From Myxococcus dinghuensis (GTDB taxonomy: Bacteria > Myxococcota > Myxococcia > Myxococcales > Myxococcaceae), in the NCBI RefSeq assembly GCF_024198235.1, contig NZ_JAKCFB010000001.1, positions 638,188 to 702,187 of the forward strand: 64,000 nt of DNA. The letters run 5' to 3'. The notes beneath the pieces are model-generated. The model was not told the origin of the DNA. It saw only the letters and a list, made by a program, of their open reading frames with translations, and ran no database searches. Of the stretch, positions 52,062-60,248 are shown one piece after another. The position numbers and the translations under genes are program-made. Each line of letters opens with the position of its first letter. Within the stretch, counting starts at the first letter, position 1.

Positions 52062-53393
52062 TTAGAAGCGGGTGGCGAGTTGCAGTGAGTATTCGAGTCC
52101 TGGTGCCGCGTCCCCCGGCCGCAGCGCGCGCTCCACCTGGAACTGGCCCCGGAACCGGTTGCCCAGGAGCACGTTGAGGCCCCCGAGGACGGAGTGGCCA
52201 CGTCCCTCCACGTCGCCCCGGAGCTGGAGCCCCTCGGCGCCCACCACGGGTTGCAGCGCCCACGCCGCGCTCACCGGGATGAGCCAGCTCGCGAGCATCA
52301 ACTGCGCGGTGAACGGGCCCACGGGCAGCCGTCCGGTGACGACCTCTCCGGAGAGGCTGAGGTCCCCCAGCCTCAGCTCCGCGTCCGCGGCCACCGCGTG
52401 CCGCCGCGCGCGGTCCAGGGCCTCCGCGACATAGGTGCTCACGCCCAGCGTCAGCCGCTTCTTCAGCGGAGACACGCTGATGCGTCCGGCGAGGTCCTCC
52501 TTCGTGCGCACGCCCAGCTCGTCCTTGGCGCCCTGGAAGACACCCGCGGACACGCGCACGTCCCACAGTCCCTTGAGGCGCACCTCCCCCATGAGCCCGA
52601 GCCGCCGACCGCCCAGCTCGTAGACGTCCGTCAGGTAGTCGTCCACCAGTCCACGTCCCTGGATGGGCAGGTTCCACGAGCCCTCCAGCCGGCGCTGGAG
52701 GAAGGGCGACTTGAACTGACCGCCATAGAGGCGGAAGCGCTTCTTGTCGTCCGCCAGGCGCACGAAGGCGTCCTTGAGCAGGGACTTGTCCGCCAGGTCC
52801 GCGCTCACCTCGGCCTCGAGGTTGGGCAGCGACGTGCCCACGCCCACGCGCGCGGACGGGATGCTCAGATTGCGCTGGTACTCGGCGCGCTCGTCGGCGC
52901 TGGCGCGCGCGTAGACGCGGCCGAAGACGCGCACCGTCTGCACCTCCTCCGGCGGCGTGTCGTCGAGCGCGGTGCTGTCCTCGCCCAGCGAGTCCTCCGG
53001 CTGCGTCCCCGGCTTCGCCTTCTTCTTCTTGCCCTGCTTCGAGGGCTCGGGCGGAGGCTGCGCGCCCGGGGGCGCAACGGAGGGCGTCTCCGGCGCCGCC
53101 GCGTCACCCGGGGGGATGCGGGGCGGCAGCGCCTGCGCGAGCGCCTCTTCCGGCAGTCCGCCGGGCGCCGCGACGGCGGGCTCCAGGGGCTCGGCGCCCT
53201 CCGGGGGGCCGCTGTCGGGGGCCTCCACGCCATCCACCACGCCGCCGGAGAGGTCGTCCTCGCCGCGCCACTCGACGGAGTCGGGGGACGTGCCCCCGCC
53301 CGCCGCGGATTGCCGCGCGAACGCCGGTCCGCTCAGGAGGACCGCGACGAGGAGACCCCGCCTCCCCACCTCATCCAACCGCCACCCGCCCAT
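52062..53393 (-). CDS. Porin with OprO/OprP-like barrel
   Basis: 443 residues. Signal peptide to ~27 (RRGLLVAVLLSGPAFA), a Pro/Glu/Asp-rich linker with a KKKKAK patch (~30-150), then a beta-barrel ending in YSLQLATRF with terminal Phe. The segment DAFVRLADDKKRFRLYGGQF and following SPFLQRRLEGSWNLPIQGRG match the plug and early strands of phosphate-selective porins (OprO/OprP). That specificity fits the adjacent polyphosphate polymerase, but selectivity residues were not checked. It is the first gene of the minus-strand operon; the 210 bases upstream probably hold its promoter. Confidence 0.78.
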   Translation of the reverse strand: MGGWRLDEVGRRGLLVAVLLSGPAFARQSAAGGGTSPDSVEWRGEDDLSGGVVDGVEAPDSGPPEGAEPLEPAVAAPGGLPEEALAQALPPRIPPGDAAAPETPSVAPPGAQPPPEPSKQGKKKKAKPGTQPEDSLGEDSTALDDTPPEEVQTVRVFGRVYARASADERAEYQRNLSIPSARVGVGTSLPNLEAEVSADLADKSLLKDAFVRLADDKKRFRLYGGQFKSPFLQRRLEGSWNLPIQGRGLVDDYLTDVYELGGRRLGLMGEVRLKGLWDVRVSAGVFQGAKDELGVRTKEDLAGRISVSPLKKRLTLGVSTYVAEALDRARRHAVAADAELRLGDLSLSGEVVTGRLPVGPFTAQLMLASWLIPVSAAWALQPVVGAEGLQLRGDVEGRGHSVLGGLNVLLGNRFRGQFQVERALRPGDAAPGLEYSLQLATRF

Positions 53394-53606
53394 GTCCCCG
53401 CCTCCCCGTCGCCGCCGGAAGAGGCCTCGTGCAACTGCGGTGCCCGAACCCTGAACGTCGGCTGGCGGACGCCGGTGGACACGAATGGGGCGGGAAGGGC
53501 CGGTGGATCGCCGTGACCGGGGCGTGACGGGTTCGTCACAGGGAACGAAAGTTCCACGGCGCGACCAGCCGGGCCTGTACGAATGTCTTCGGCGCGGTGG
53601 AAGGAG

Positions 53607-54377
53607 TTACCGGTTGGACGTGGCATCCGCCGGTGGGGCGGGGGCCTCGTCCGGGGCGGTGTTCCCTGTCGCAGGCGCCGCGGTGGCGGCCTCCGGAGTC
53701 GCCGGTCCGGAAGGCGTGGCGTCACCCGTCACGGGCGCGGCGGGGGCCACCACCTCCTGGGACGGGAGTGCGTCCCGGGGAGGGGGCTCCACGGGACGCA
53801 GGCGCCGCACCGCGCCGCGCACTCCGAGCGCGAGCACCGCGCCGGCGCCGACCACCACCAGCCCCCAACCGAGCCACGGCGGCAGGGGCTGGGCGGCGAC
53901 GGTGAGCTGGCCGGTGACGACCTTCAGCCGGCGGGCCTGGTAGCGCACCTCCAACTCATAGAGGCCGGGCTCCTCGAGGACGAGCTCGGTGTGCCAGTTG
54001 ACCCCGTCGCGGGTCAGCGTCCGGGTCAACTGGTCGGGCGCGCCCTCCAGGTGCACGGTGAGCGTCAGGGGGCCGGTGAACTCCTCGCCCTCGAAGGCGC
54101 CGACGTGCAGCGACAGCATCGCCGGCTGACCCGTCCGGGGCAGGGCGGGGTAGAGCGTACCCTGCAGCCGCTCCTCGGCGTCCGCCCACCGCAACTCGAG
54201 GACGTCACCCCGCCTCTCCGTGCGGATTTGATCCTTCCTGGGAGGAAGGGCGGCGAGGATGGGCAGCGCGACCAGGCAGGCGATGAGCGCCCCCCCGAAT
54301 TTCCACTCCGACCGCCTTTGCCATGGGGACGGCTGTCCCCTAAGATGCCGTGCCCTGTAGCAATCCACCTGTGCCAA
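53607..54377 (-). CDS. Membrane protein with periplasmic beta-domain
   Basis: 256 residues, starting at TTG 54377 or GTG 54368; no ATG is available. Two membrane helices are clear (FGGALIACLVALPILAAL, ~28-45, and WLGWGLVVVGAGAVLALG, ~168-185) with a beta-rich domain between them (VLELRWADAEERLQGTLYP, LTLTVHLEGAPDQLT, ELEVRYQARRLKV), reminiscent of FixH/YtkA-like periplasmic modules. The C-terminal 60 residues are Ala/Pro/Thr-rich and disordered. The start is only 22 bases from the divergent kinase gene, so the two must share promoter DNA. Not part of the porin operon with certainty (213-base gap). Confidence 0.65.
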   Translation of the reverse strand: MAQVDCYRARHLRGQPSPWQRRSEWKFGGALIACLVALPILAALPPRKDQIRTERRGDVLELRWADAEERLQGTLYPALPRTGQPAMLSLHVGAFEGEEFTGPLTLTVHLEGAPDQLTRTLTRDGVNWHTELVLEEPGLYELEVRYQARRLKVVTGQLTVAAQPLPPWLGWGLVVVGAGAVLALGVRGAVRRLRPVEPPPRDALPSQEVVAPAAPVTGDATPSGPATPEAATAAPATGNTAPDEAPAPPADATSNR

Positions 54378-54399
54378 CTCCCCCGGCCAGAGTCCCGGG

Positions 54400-56712
54400 A
54401 TGAACCCTCAATCGTTCGGGAAATATCAGCTCCTGAAGAAGCTCGCCACCGGCGGCATGGCCGAGGTGTGGCTGGCGCGTCAGATGGGCATCGAGGGGTT
54501 CCAGAAGAACCTCGTGGTGAAGCGCATCCTTCCGCATCTGGCGGAGGATCGTGAATTCGTGGAGATGTTCCGGAACGAGGCGCTGATCGCGGCGCGCTTC
54601 AACCATCCGAACATCGCGCAGGTCTACGAGTTCGGCGAGGCCAACGGGACCTACTACATCGCCATGGAGTTCATCCATGGCGAGGACCTGGGCCGCGTCA
54701 TGCGCAAGGCGGCCAGCGCGGGGCAGTGGATCGCCCGCCCGCTGGCCATCCGCATCGTCGCCGCGGCGTGCGAGGGCCTGCACTACGCCCACAGCCGCAC
54801 GGACGACGCGGGCCGGCCGCTGCGCGTGGTGCACCGCGACATCTCGCCCCAGAACATCCTCATCAGCTTCGACGGTTCCGTGAAGCTGGTGGACTTCGGC
54901 ATCGCCAAGGCGGCGGACCAGGCGACGCTGACCAAGTCGGGCGCCATCAAGGGCAAGTTCGCGTACATGGCGCCGGAGCAGGCCGCCGGCAAGCCGTTGG
55001 ACGGGCGCGCGGACATCTTCGCCATCGGCCTGGTCCTCTACGAACTGCTCACGGGCGTGCGCCCGCTCAAGCGCGACTCGGAGCTCGCCACCCTCCAGGC
55101 CGCCATGGAGTGCGCCATCCAGCCGCCGTCGCAGGTGGCGGACGTGCCGGAGGAGATGGACCCGGTGGTGATGCGCGCGGTCGCCAAGAGCGCGGACGAC
55201 CGCTACCGGGACGCGCGCCAGTTCCAGACGGCCCTGGAGGAGATCCTCGTCGGCCAGCGCTGGGTGGCCGGCTCCGTCCAGATCTCCGAGCTGATGGAGA
55301 CGCTCTTCGCGGACCGCCTGTCCGAGGAGAAGGCCCAGGGACAGGTCGTCCCGGTGGGCGAGGACTCCGCCAGCTCCGGCGCGCCCATGCCGCCCACGCC
55401 GCCTCCGCAGGAGCGGGGCCGCGGTCGCCCGTCCGCGGCGGACATGAGCTGGGACGCGCCCCCGGGCGAGTCCTCGTCTCCGAAGGAGCGCGGTCGCGCC
55501 GCGCCCTCCCGCGCCCCGGCGCCCGCGCCGCGCCGCACCGGTGGCGCTCCGGTCGTGGAGGACGAGCCCGGCGAGTGGGACGCGCCCTCCGGCGCGATGG
55601 ACGCCCCCCAGCGCCGCCGGAGCGGGACGGCGGACGCGCTGCGGCGCCCCAGCAACGCCAACGCCACCCAGGTGGCCCGGACCAGCTCCCGCTCGGATGT
55701 CCGCAGCGCGACCACGAACCCGGGGGAGCCCCCGCCGGCCGCCGCGCCACGCCGCACGCAGACGCGCGCCGCGCTCGCCGTCGACGTGGACGCGCCGCCG
55801 CCGCGGCGTTCCTCGGCCGCGCTCGACCTGGACGAGCGCACGCGGATGGAAGACGAGGGGGACGAGGAGGACGACGAGCGGACGATGCTGCCGCCGCCGG
55901 AGCCCTCGCCGCCGCCGCGCCGGCGCACGGGGATGCAGTCGCAGGTCTCCGCGCCGGAGCCTCCGCGCCGCCGCACCTCCAGCCGCGCGGAGATGCCACC
56001 CGCGCCGTCGCGCTCGCGCGCGTCGCTGCCGTCGACCCCTGCCTCGCGCGCCGCGGACGACGTCAACCGGGCCATCGACTCCAGCAGCCAGCGCGCGCGC
56101 CGCACCATCGCCACGCGCAACGTCGCCACGGTGGCGTTCATCGTCGGCCTGCTGGCCGTGGTCGCCATCTTCCACAAGCCGCTGCTCGCGGTGCTCAGCG
56201 CCACGGCGTCGGACGGGCAGGGCGTGCTCGTCACCGTCAACACCAACGAGCGGGTGAAGGTCTCCGTGCGCCACACCGAGCGGTGCGGCGGCTCGAAGCC
56301 CGTCACGGAGCTGGGCTTCACGCCCATGACGCTGGTGTCCGGCGCCCACCTCCAGGACACGCTCATCCTGGAGAACGAGCAGCAGGGCATCTACAAGGAG
56401 GACACCGACACGCTGGCCTTCGGTGAGCCGGGGCAGGCGAAGGTGCTCACCTACGAGTTCCGGCGCGGGCAGCTCCTCCTGCAGCTCAAGCCGGAGAGCG
56501 TCCGCGGCATCTCCGTGATCCGCAACGGCCAGCAGGTGGGCGTCTACCAGGGCGTCCACGGCAAGTCGGGCCTGAAGATCGACCTCATGGAGGGCCGCCA
56601 CAAGCTGGAGCTGAGCGGCGGGCCGCTGCGCGAGCCCGTCTTCTTCGAGGTCGACATCAAGCCGAACCAGCCCACCAAGCAGATGGAGGACCTGTCGGCG
56701 TTCCTCGGCTGA
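54400..56712 (+). CDS. Serine/threonine kinase with TM helix and extracytoplasmic domain
   Basis: 770 residues. Kinase domain ~8-280: LATGGMAEVWLA, Lys41, HRDISPQN (145-152), LVDFGIAK and MAPEQ. A long Arg/Pro/Ser linker (~310-565) leads to one membrane helix near 575-597 and a C-terminal beta domain of about 170 residues (VKVSVRHTERCGGSKPV, GISVIRNGQQVGVYQG, LKIDLMEGRHKLELSGG), related in pattern to PEGA-type modules. Ser replaces the catalytic-loop Lys, as in two other kinases of this window. Divergent from the membrane protein gene 22 bases away. Probably a receptor-type kinase; ligand unknown. Confidence 0.93.
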   Translation: MNPQSFGKYQLLKKLATGGMAEVWLARQMGIEGFQKNLVVKRILPHLAEDREFVEMFRNEALIAARFNHPNIAQVYEFGEANGTYYIAMEFIHGEDLGRVMRKAASAGQWIARPLAIRIVAAACEGLHYAHSRTDDAGRPLRVVHRDISPQNILISFDGSVKLVDFGIAKAADQATLTKSGAIKGKFAYMAPEQAAGKPLDGRADIFAIGLVLYELLTGVRPLKRDSELATLQAAMECAIQPPSQVADVPEEMDPVVMRAVAKSADDRYRDARQFQTALEEILVGQRWVAGSVQISELMETLFADRLSEEKAQGQVVPVGEDSASSGAPMPPTPPPQERGRGRPSAADMSWDAPPGESSSPKERGRAAPSRAPAPAPRRTGGAPVVEDEPGEWDAPSGAMDAPQRRRSGTADALRRPSNANATQVARTSSRSDVRSATTNPGEPPPAAAPRRTQTRAALAVDVDAPPPRRSSAALDLDERTRMEDEGDEEDDERTMLPPPEPSPPPRRRTGMQSQVSAPEPPRRRTSSRAEMPPAPSRSRASLPSTPASRAADDVNRAIDSSSQRARRTIATRNVATVAFIVGLLAVVAIFHKPLLAVLSATASDGQGVLVTVNTNERVKVSVRHTERCGGSKPVTELGFTPMTLVSGAHLQDTLILENEQQGIYKEDTDTLAFGEPGQAKVLTYEFRRGQLLLQLKPESVRGISVIRNGQQVGVYQGVHGKSGLKIDLMEGRHKLELSGGPLREPVFFEVDIKPNQPTKQMEDLSAFLG

Positions 56713-56716
56713 CGAC

Positions 56717-56730
56717 GCGCGGGCCCGCGC
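56717..56730. terminator. Palindrome between convergent kinase and rhodanese genes
   Basis: GCGCGGGCCCGCGC, a perfect 14-base palindrome, lies 5 bases after the kinase stop and 25 bases before the rhodanese stop. No T-run. A bidirectional terminator is possible. Confidence 0.35.
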
Positions 56731-56754
56731 ACCGGGCCCCACCCCCACGCGGCG

Positions 56755-57090
56755 TCAGTAGTAGCGGGGCAGCGCCGGGTCCACGTCGAGCGAGTACCGG
56801 TCGATGCCGCCCTGGAGCGACACGGCCTCCAGCCCCAGCGACATCAGATACGCGGCGCCGTCCAGGCTGCGCACCCCGTGGTGGCAGTAGACGACGACGG
56901 GCCGGCCGCGCAGGGCCTCCAGCTCCTCGGGGTGGTCGAACAGGTCCGGCAGCGGGATGAGGAGCGAGCCGGGCAGGGCGACGAAGTCGTGCTCCTGCGG
57001 GAAGCGCACGTCGAGCAGGGCGGGGCGCGACTCGGGCGGGCCGGCGAGCAGCTCCGCGAGGCGCGCGGGGGTGATTTGGGGGATGGGCAT
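56755..57090 (-). CDS. Single-domain rhodanese
   Basis: 111 residues. LLDVRFPQEHDFVALPGSLLI and VVVYCHHGVRSLDGAAYL are the two rhodanese signatures, with active-site Cys in the loop CHHGVRS. Such small rhodaneses carry persulfide sulfur to partners. It lies 24 bases downstream of the rhodanese-MoeB gene on the same strand, so it may be the sulfur donor or relay for that enzyme. Cytoplasmic; no signal peptide. Confidence 0.9.
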   Translation of the reverse strand: MPIPQITPARLAELLAGPPESRPALLDVRFPQEHDFVALPGSLLIPLPDLFDHPEELEALRGRPVVVYCHHGVRSLDGAAYLMSLGLEAVSLQGGIDRYSLDVDPALPRYY

Positions 57091-57114
57091 GGGGCGGATT
57101 CCTCGCGCGGGGCG

Positions 57115-58275
57115 TCAGGCGGCGGTGGAGCAGAAGCGCTCGTAGTCGATGAGCTCCACCTTCGCGCCGGGCGCGCAGACGGGGCAGGTCGCGTCGCGGC
57201 GCAGCTTCAGCTCCTGGAAGCGGGTGCCCAGCGCGTCGAAGGTGAGGAGCCGGCCGACGAGCGGCTCGCCCTGGCCGAGGATGAGCTTGAGGGCCTCGTT
57301 CGCCTGGAGCAGGCCGATGAGCCCGGGCAGCACGCCCAGCACGCCGGCCTCCGCGCACGAGGGCGCCAGCTCCGGCGGCGGCGGCGCGGGGTAGAGGCAG
57401 CGGTAGCAGGGGCCGCGGCCCGGGGCGAACGTCGTCACCTGGCCCTCGAAGCGGAAGACGGAGCCGTGCACGTTGGGCAGGCCCCGCATGACACACGCGT
57501 CGTTGAGCAGGTAGCGGGTGGGGAAGTTGTCGCCGCCGTCGAGCACCAGGTCGAAGCCCTCCAGCACCCGCAGCACGTTGTGCGACGTCAGCCGCTCCTG
57601 GAAGGGCACCACCTTCACGTCGGGGTTGAGCGCCTCGAGGGCCGCCCGGGCGCTCACCACCTTGGGCTGGCCCTGGCGCTCCTGGGTGTGCAGCACCTGA
57701 CGCTGGAGGTTGCTCAACTCCACCACGTCCGAATCGACGATGCCCAGCGTGCCCACGCCCGCGGCGGCCAGGTACAGCGCGGCGGGCGAGCCCAGTCCCC
57801 CCGCGCCCATCACCAGCACGCGCGCCTTCAAGAGCTTCGCCTGGCCCTCCTCGCCCACCTCCGGGAGGATGAGGTGGCGGCGGTAGCGCTCCTTCTGTTC
57901 GGCCGTGAGCACGAAGGGCTTCTCCACCGGCAGCGCCGCGTCGCTCCAGCGGTTGTAGCCACCCGCCAGCGACGCCACCCGCGTGTAGCCCAGCTCCTTC
58001 AGCGTCCTCACCGCCAGCGCCGACCGCGTGCCGCCCGCGCAGTAGACGACGAGCTCCTCGTCCCGCCCCGCACGCTCCTCGATGCGCAGCTCCAGGTAGC
58101 CCCGGGGGATGTGGACGGCGCCGGGCAGCCGCCCCCCCGCGTACTCGTCCGCCTCCCGCACGTCGACGAGCTTCACCGGCGCCCGCCCGTCCAGCAGCCG
58201 CTTCACCTCATCCACGGTGATTTCGCGGATCTCCTGCTTCACTCCGGCGAGCAGCTCTCGGAAGGTGGGGGCCAT
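57115..58275 (-). CDS. moeB: MoeB-type adenylyltransferase with N-terminal rhodanese domain
   Basis: 386 residues. Residues 1-115 are a rhodanese domain (LVDVREADEYAGGRLPGAVH, VVYCAGGTRS with Cys79). From ~120 follows a MoeB/ThiF domain: ATP motif VLVMGAGGLGSP (154-164), the DxxxxSNLQRQ strand-helix, the Asp of GGDNFPTRYLLND, catalytic Cys in CAEAGVLGVLPG and zinc pairs CYRC and CPVC. MoeB adenylates the MoaD C-terminus; the rhodanese supplies sulfur. In MOCS3/MoeZ the rhodanese is C-terminal, so this order is reversed. The MoaD-MoaE fusion at 29823-30497 is a likely substrate source. ThiF is an alternative role. Confidence 0.88.
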   Translation of the reverse strand: MAPTFRELLAGVKQEIREITVDEVKRLLDGRAPVKLVDVREADEYAGGRLPGAVHIPRGYLELRIEERAGRDEELVVYCAGGTRSALAVRTLKELGYTRVASLAGGYNRWSDAALPVEKPFVLTAEQKERYRRHLILPEVGEEGQAKLLKARVLVMGAGGLGSPAALYLAAAGVGTLGIVDSDVVELSNLQRQVLHTQERQGQPKVVSARAALEALNPDVKVVPFQERLTSHNVLRVLEGFDLVLDGGDNFPTRYLLNDACVMRGLPNVHGSVFRFEGQVTTFAPGRGPCYRCLYPAPPPPELAPSCAEAGVLGVLPGLIGLLQANEALKLILGQGEPLVGRLLTFDALGTRFQELKLRRDATCPVCAPGAKVELIDYERFCSTAA

Positions 58276-58408
58276 GGGGCGGGGTATAACCCGGGAGGTG
58301 GAGGGGGACCGGGAGGAATGGGCACTTCACGGCGACCGGGGGGCCGGGCCCATGGATTTTCAGGGGTCGGGCGTTATAAAGCCCGGTTCGAGAGGAGATT
58401 TTCCGCAC

Positions 58409-58795
58409 ATGGATACGACGACCACGACGACCCCCGCTCCCGCCCCGGCTCCCCAGGCTGCCTCGCAGGCGCCCGTGCTCCTGACGGAGGCCGCCGTGCG
58501 GCAGGTGAAGGAGGTCATCAAGGCCCAGGGCTTCGAGGGCTACTTCTTCTCCATCCGCGTCGTGCCGGCCGGCTGCAGCGGCCTGGGCTACGACCTGAAC
58601 CTGGTCAAGGAGTCCAAGGCCGGCGACACCGTCTGGGAGCAGGACGGCGTGAAGATCGCCACCGACGGCATGAGCAGCCAGTACCTGGGCGGCACGGAGA
58701 TCGACTACGTCTCCGCCATCACCGGCTCCGGCTTCAAGTTCAACAACCCGAACGCGAAGTCCTCCTGCGGCTGCGGCACGTCGTTCACGACCTGA
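58409..58795 (+). CDS. A-type iron-sulfur carrier (IscA/ErpA/HesB family)
   Basis: 128 residues from ATG 58409, AGGAG 11 bases upstream. After a Thr/Ala/Pro-rich head (~20 residues) comes the core with the three metal-binding Cys: VVPAGCSGLGYDL and the terminal SSCGCGTSF. The family takes Fe-S clusters from scaffold proteins to apo-enzymes. It is divergent from the rhodanese-MoeB gene (134 bases between starts), so a shared promoter region is possible, and Fe-S proteins are needed for molybdenum cofactor synthesis (MoaA). No isc or suf operon genes are adjacent. Confidence 0.92.
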   Translation: MDTTTTTTPAPAPAPQAASQAPVLLTEAAVRQVKEVIKAQGFEGYFFSIRVVPAGCSGLGYDLNLVKESKAGDTVWEQDGVKIATDGMSSQYLGGTEIDYVSAITGSGFKFNNPNAKSSCGCGTSFTT

Positions 58796-58907
58796 TTCGC
58801 GCCGTGGCGTGAGTCACGCGGGGCCACTCGGTCCCCTACGAGCCGGAGCGGGGACCCAGGTCCGCCTCCGGCTCGTGTCGTTCCAGGCCCTGGCGCCGCG
58901 CGGGTCC

Positions 58908-59426
58908 TCAGGCCCCGGCGATGGGCTTCATCACCTTCAGCCAGGACTGGTTCTCCTTCTGGCGCGCGAGCCGCTGCGCGCGCCGGGCCTCCGCCTCCTT
59001 GAAGGCCTCCTCCTCCGCCTCCGTCTCCGTCAGGAGCGGCGGCACCGGCACGCGCTTGCCGTCCTTGTCGATGGCGACGAACGTCATCAGCGCGCTGGTG
59101 GTGAGGGTGCGCTCGCCGGTGAGCGGGTTCTCCGCGTGCACCGTGACGCCCACCTCCATGGAGGTGCGGAAGGCCGCCAGCACGCGTGAGTGGAGGAGCG
59201 CCACCCAGCCCACCTTGATGGGCGCGTGGAAGTGCAGGTCATCCATGGACGCGGTGACGACGACCTGCCGGCAGTGGCGCTGGGCGGCCACCGCGCCGCA
59301 GATGTCGATCCACTCCATCACCTTCCCACCGAACGCGGCGTTCAGGTTGTTGGCGTCCGGAGGCAGGATGAGCTGGGTCATCACCACCTCCGTGTCCTTG
59401 GCGCGCTTGGGGCTCAGGTCGCTCAT
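58908..59426 (-). CDS. Acyl-CoA thioesterase, hotdog fold
   Basis: 172 residues. Hotdog motifs of the YciA/BACH group: VMTQLILPPDANNLNAAFGG with the catalytic Asp/Asn region, VMEWIDICGAVAAQRHC for the long helix, ASMDDLHFHAPIKVGW and TTSALMTFVAIDKDG. It hydrolyses acyl-CoA to free acid and CoA in the cytoplasm. A charged coiled-coil-like C-terminus (EEAFKEAEARRAQRLARQ) is an addition. It converges on the IscA-type gene and lies 58 bases after the nucleoside kinase on the same strand. Confidence 0.92.
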   Translation of the reverse strand: MSDLSPKRAKDTEVVMTQLILPPDANNLNAAFGGKVMEWIDICGAVAAQRHCRQVVVTASMDDLHFHAPIKVGWVALLHSRVLAAFRTSMEVGVTVHAENPLTGERTLTTSALMTFVAIDKDGKRVPVPPLLTETEAEEEAFKEAEARRAQRLARQKENQSWLKVMKPIAGA

Positions 59427-59484
59427 CTCTCACCCACCATCCTGGGCGCCGCCAGGGAAGGGAGGGCGGCGGGCCCGCGGTGAC

Positions 59485-60237
59485 TCATGCCAGGAAGGCG
59501 GAGACGCGGTCCAGGAACTCCTCGCGCCCCTTGCCCCGCCGGATGTCCTGCCGGGAGACGTCCATCACCAGGCACTCCACGCCGTACTTCTCCTGCAGTA
59601 CCAGGGGGAAGGACGCGTAGTAGCCATTGAGGCCGCGCAGGAACTGGGGGCGGATGCCCTTCTCCTCTTCACGGCCGCGGGTGCGGATGCGGTCCAGCAG
59701 TACGTCCACGCTGCCGACCTCGAAGCAGATGACCTTGTCGGGCCGGATGATGTGGCGCGACAGGCGCTGGAAGTACTCGTAGTACAGGTCCAGCTCCGCG
59801 TTCGTCAGGTGCCCCAGGCCGTGCAGGTACTTGGCGAAGATTTCGGGGTCCTCGTAGAGCGTGCGGTCCTGCACGCAGCTGCGCCGGTACGAGTGGATGA
59901 GCTCGTGGTGCTCCACGCGGCGGATGAGGAACTCGAGCTGGAGCGTGAAGGACCAGCGCGACATGTCCGCGTAGTAGTCCTTGAGGAAGCGGTTGTCGAT
60001 GACGGGCTCGTCGAACAGCTCGTAGCCGAAGCTCTGGCTGAGCATCTTCGCCGCCGTCGTCTTGCCCGCGCCGATGTTGCCCGCGAGCGCCACGAACCGG
60101 CGCCCCTTGGGGGCCTTCACCTTCAGCCCGTTGCGCGGACGCGCGGGCGCGACGGCCTTCTGCGGCGCGGCGGGGGGAGGCGGTGCAACGGTGGCCGCGG
60201 GCGGTGTCGGACGCTGGCGCGAGGTCGTACGAGGCAT
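59485..60237 (-). CDS. Deoxynucleoside kinase
   Basis: 250 residues. A disordered Ala/Pro head of about 45 residues is followed by the P-loop LAGNIGAGKTTAAKML. QDRTLYEDPEIFAKY gives the D-R-S/T-like motif, and RIRTRGREEEKG the LID Arg cluster, as in dGK/dAK/dCK-type kinases. It salvages deoxynucleosides by phosphorylation; the base specificity cannot be told. It starts 11 bases after the gdpD-like gene and shares its strand. The head has no homolog in the usual kinases and may be a tether. Confidence 0.9.
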   Translation of the reverse strand: MPRTTSRQRPTPPAATVAPPPPAAPQKAVAPARPRNGLKVKAPKGRRFVALAGNIGAGKTTAAKMLSQSFGYELFDEPVIDNRFLKDYYADMSRWSFTLQLEFLIRRVEHHELIHSYRRSCVQDRTLYEDPEIFAKYLHGLGHLTNAELDLYYEYFQRLSRHIIRPDKVICFEVGSVDVLLDRIRTRGREEEKGIRPQFLRGLNGYYASFPLVLQEKYGVECLVMDVSRQDIRRGKGREEFLDRVSAFLA

Positions 60238-60248
60238 GGAAGCAGGGC

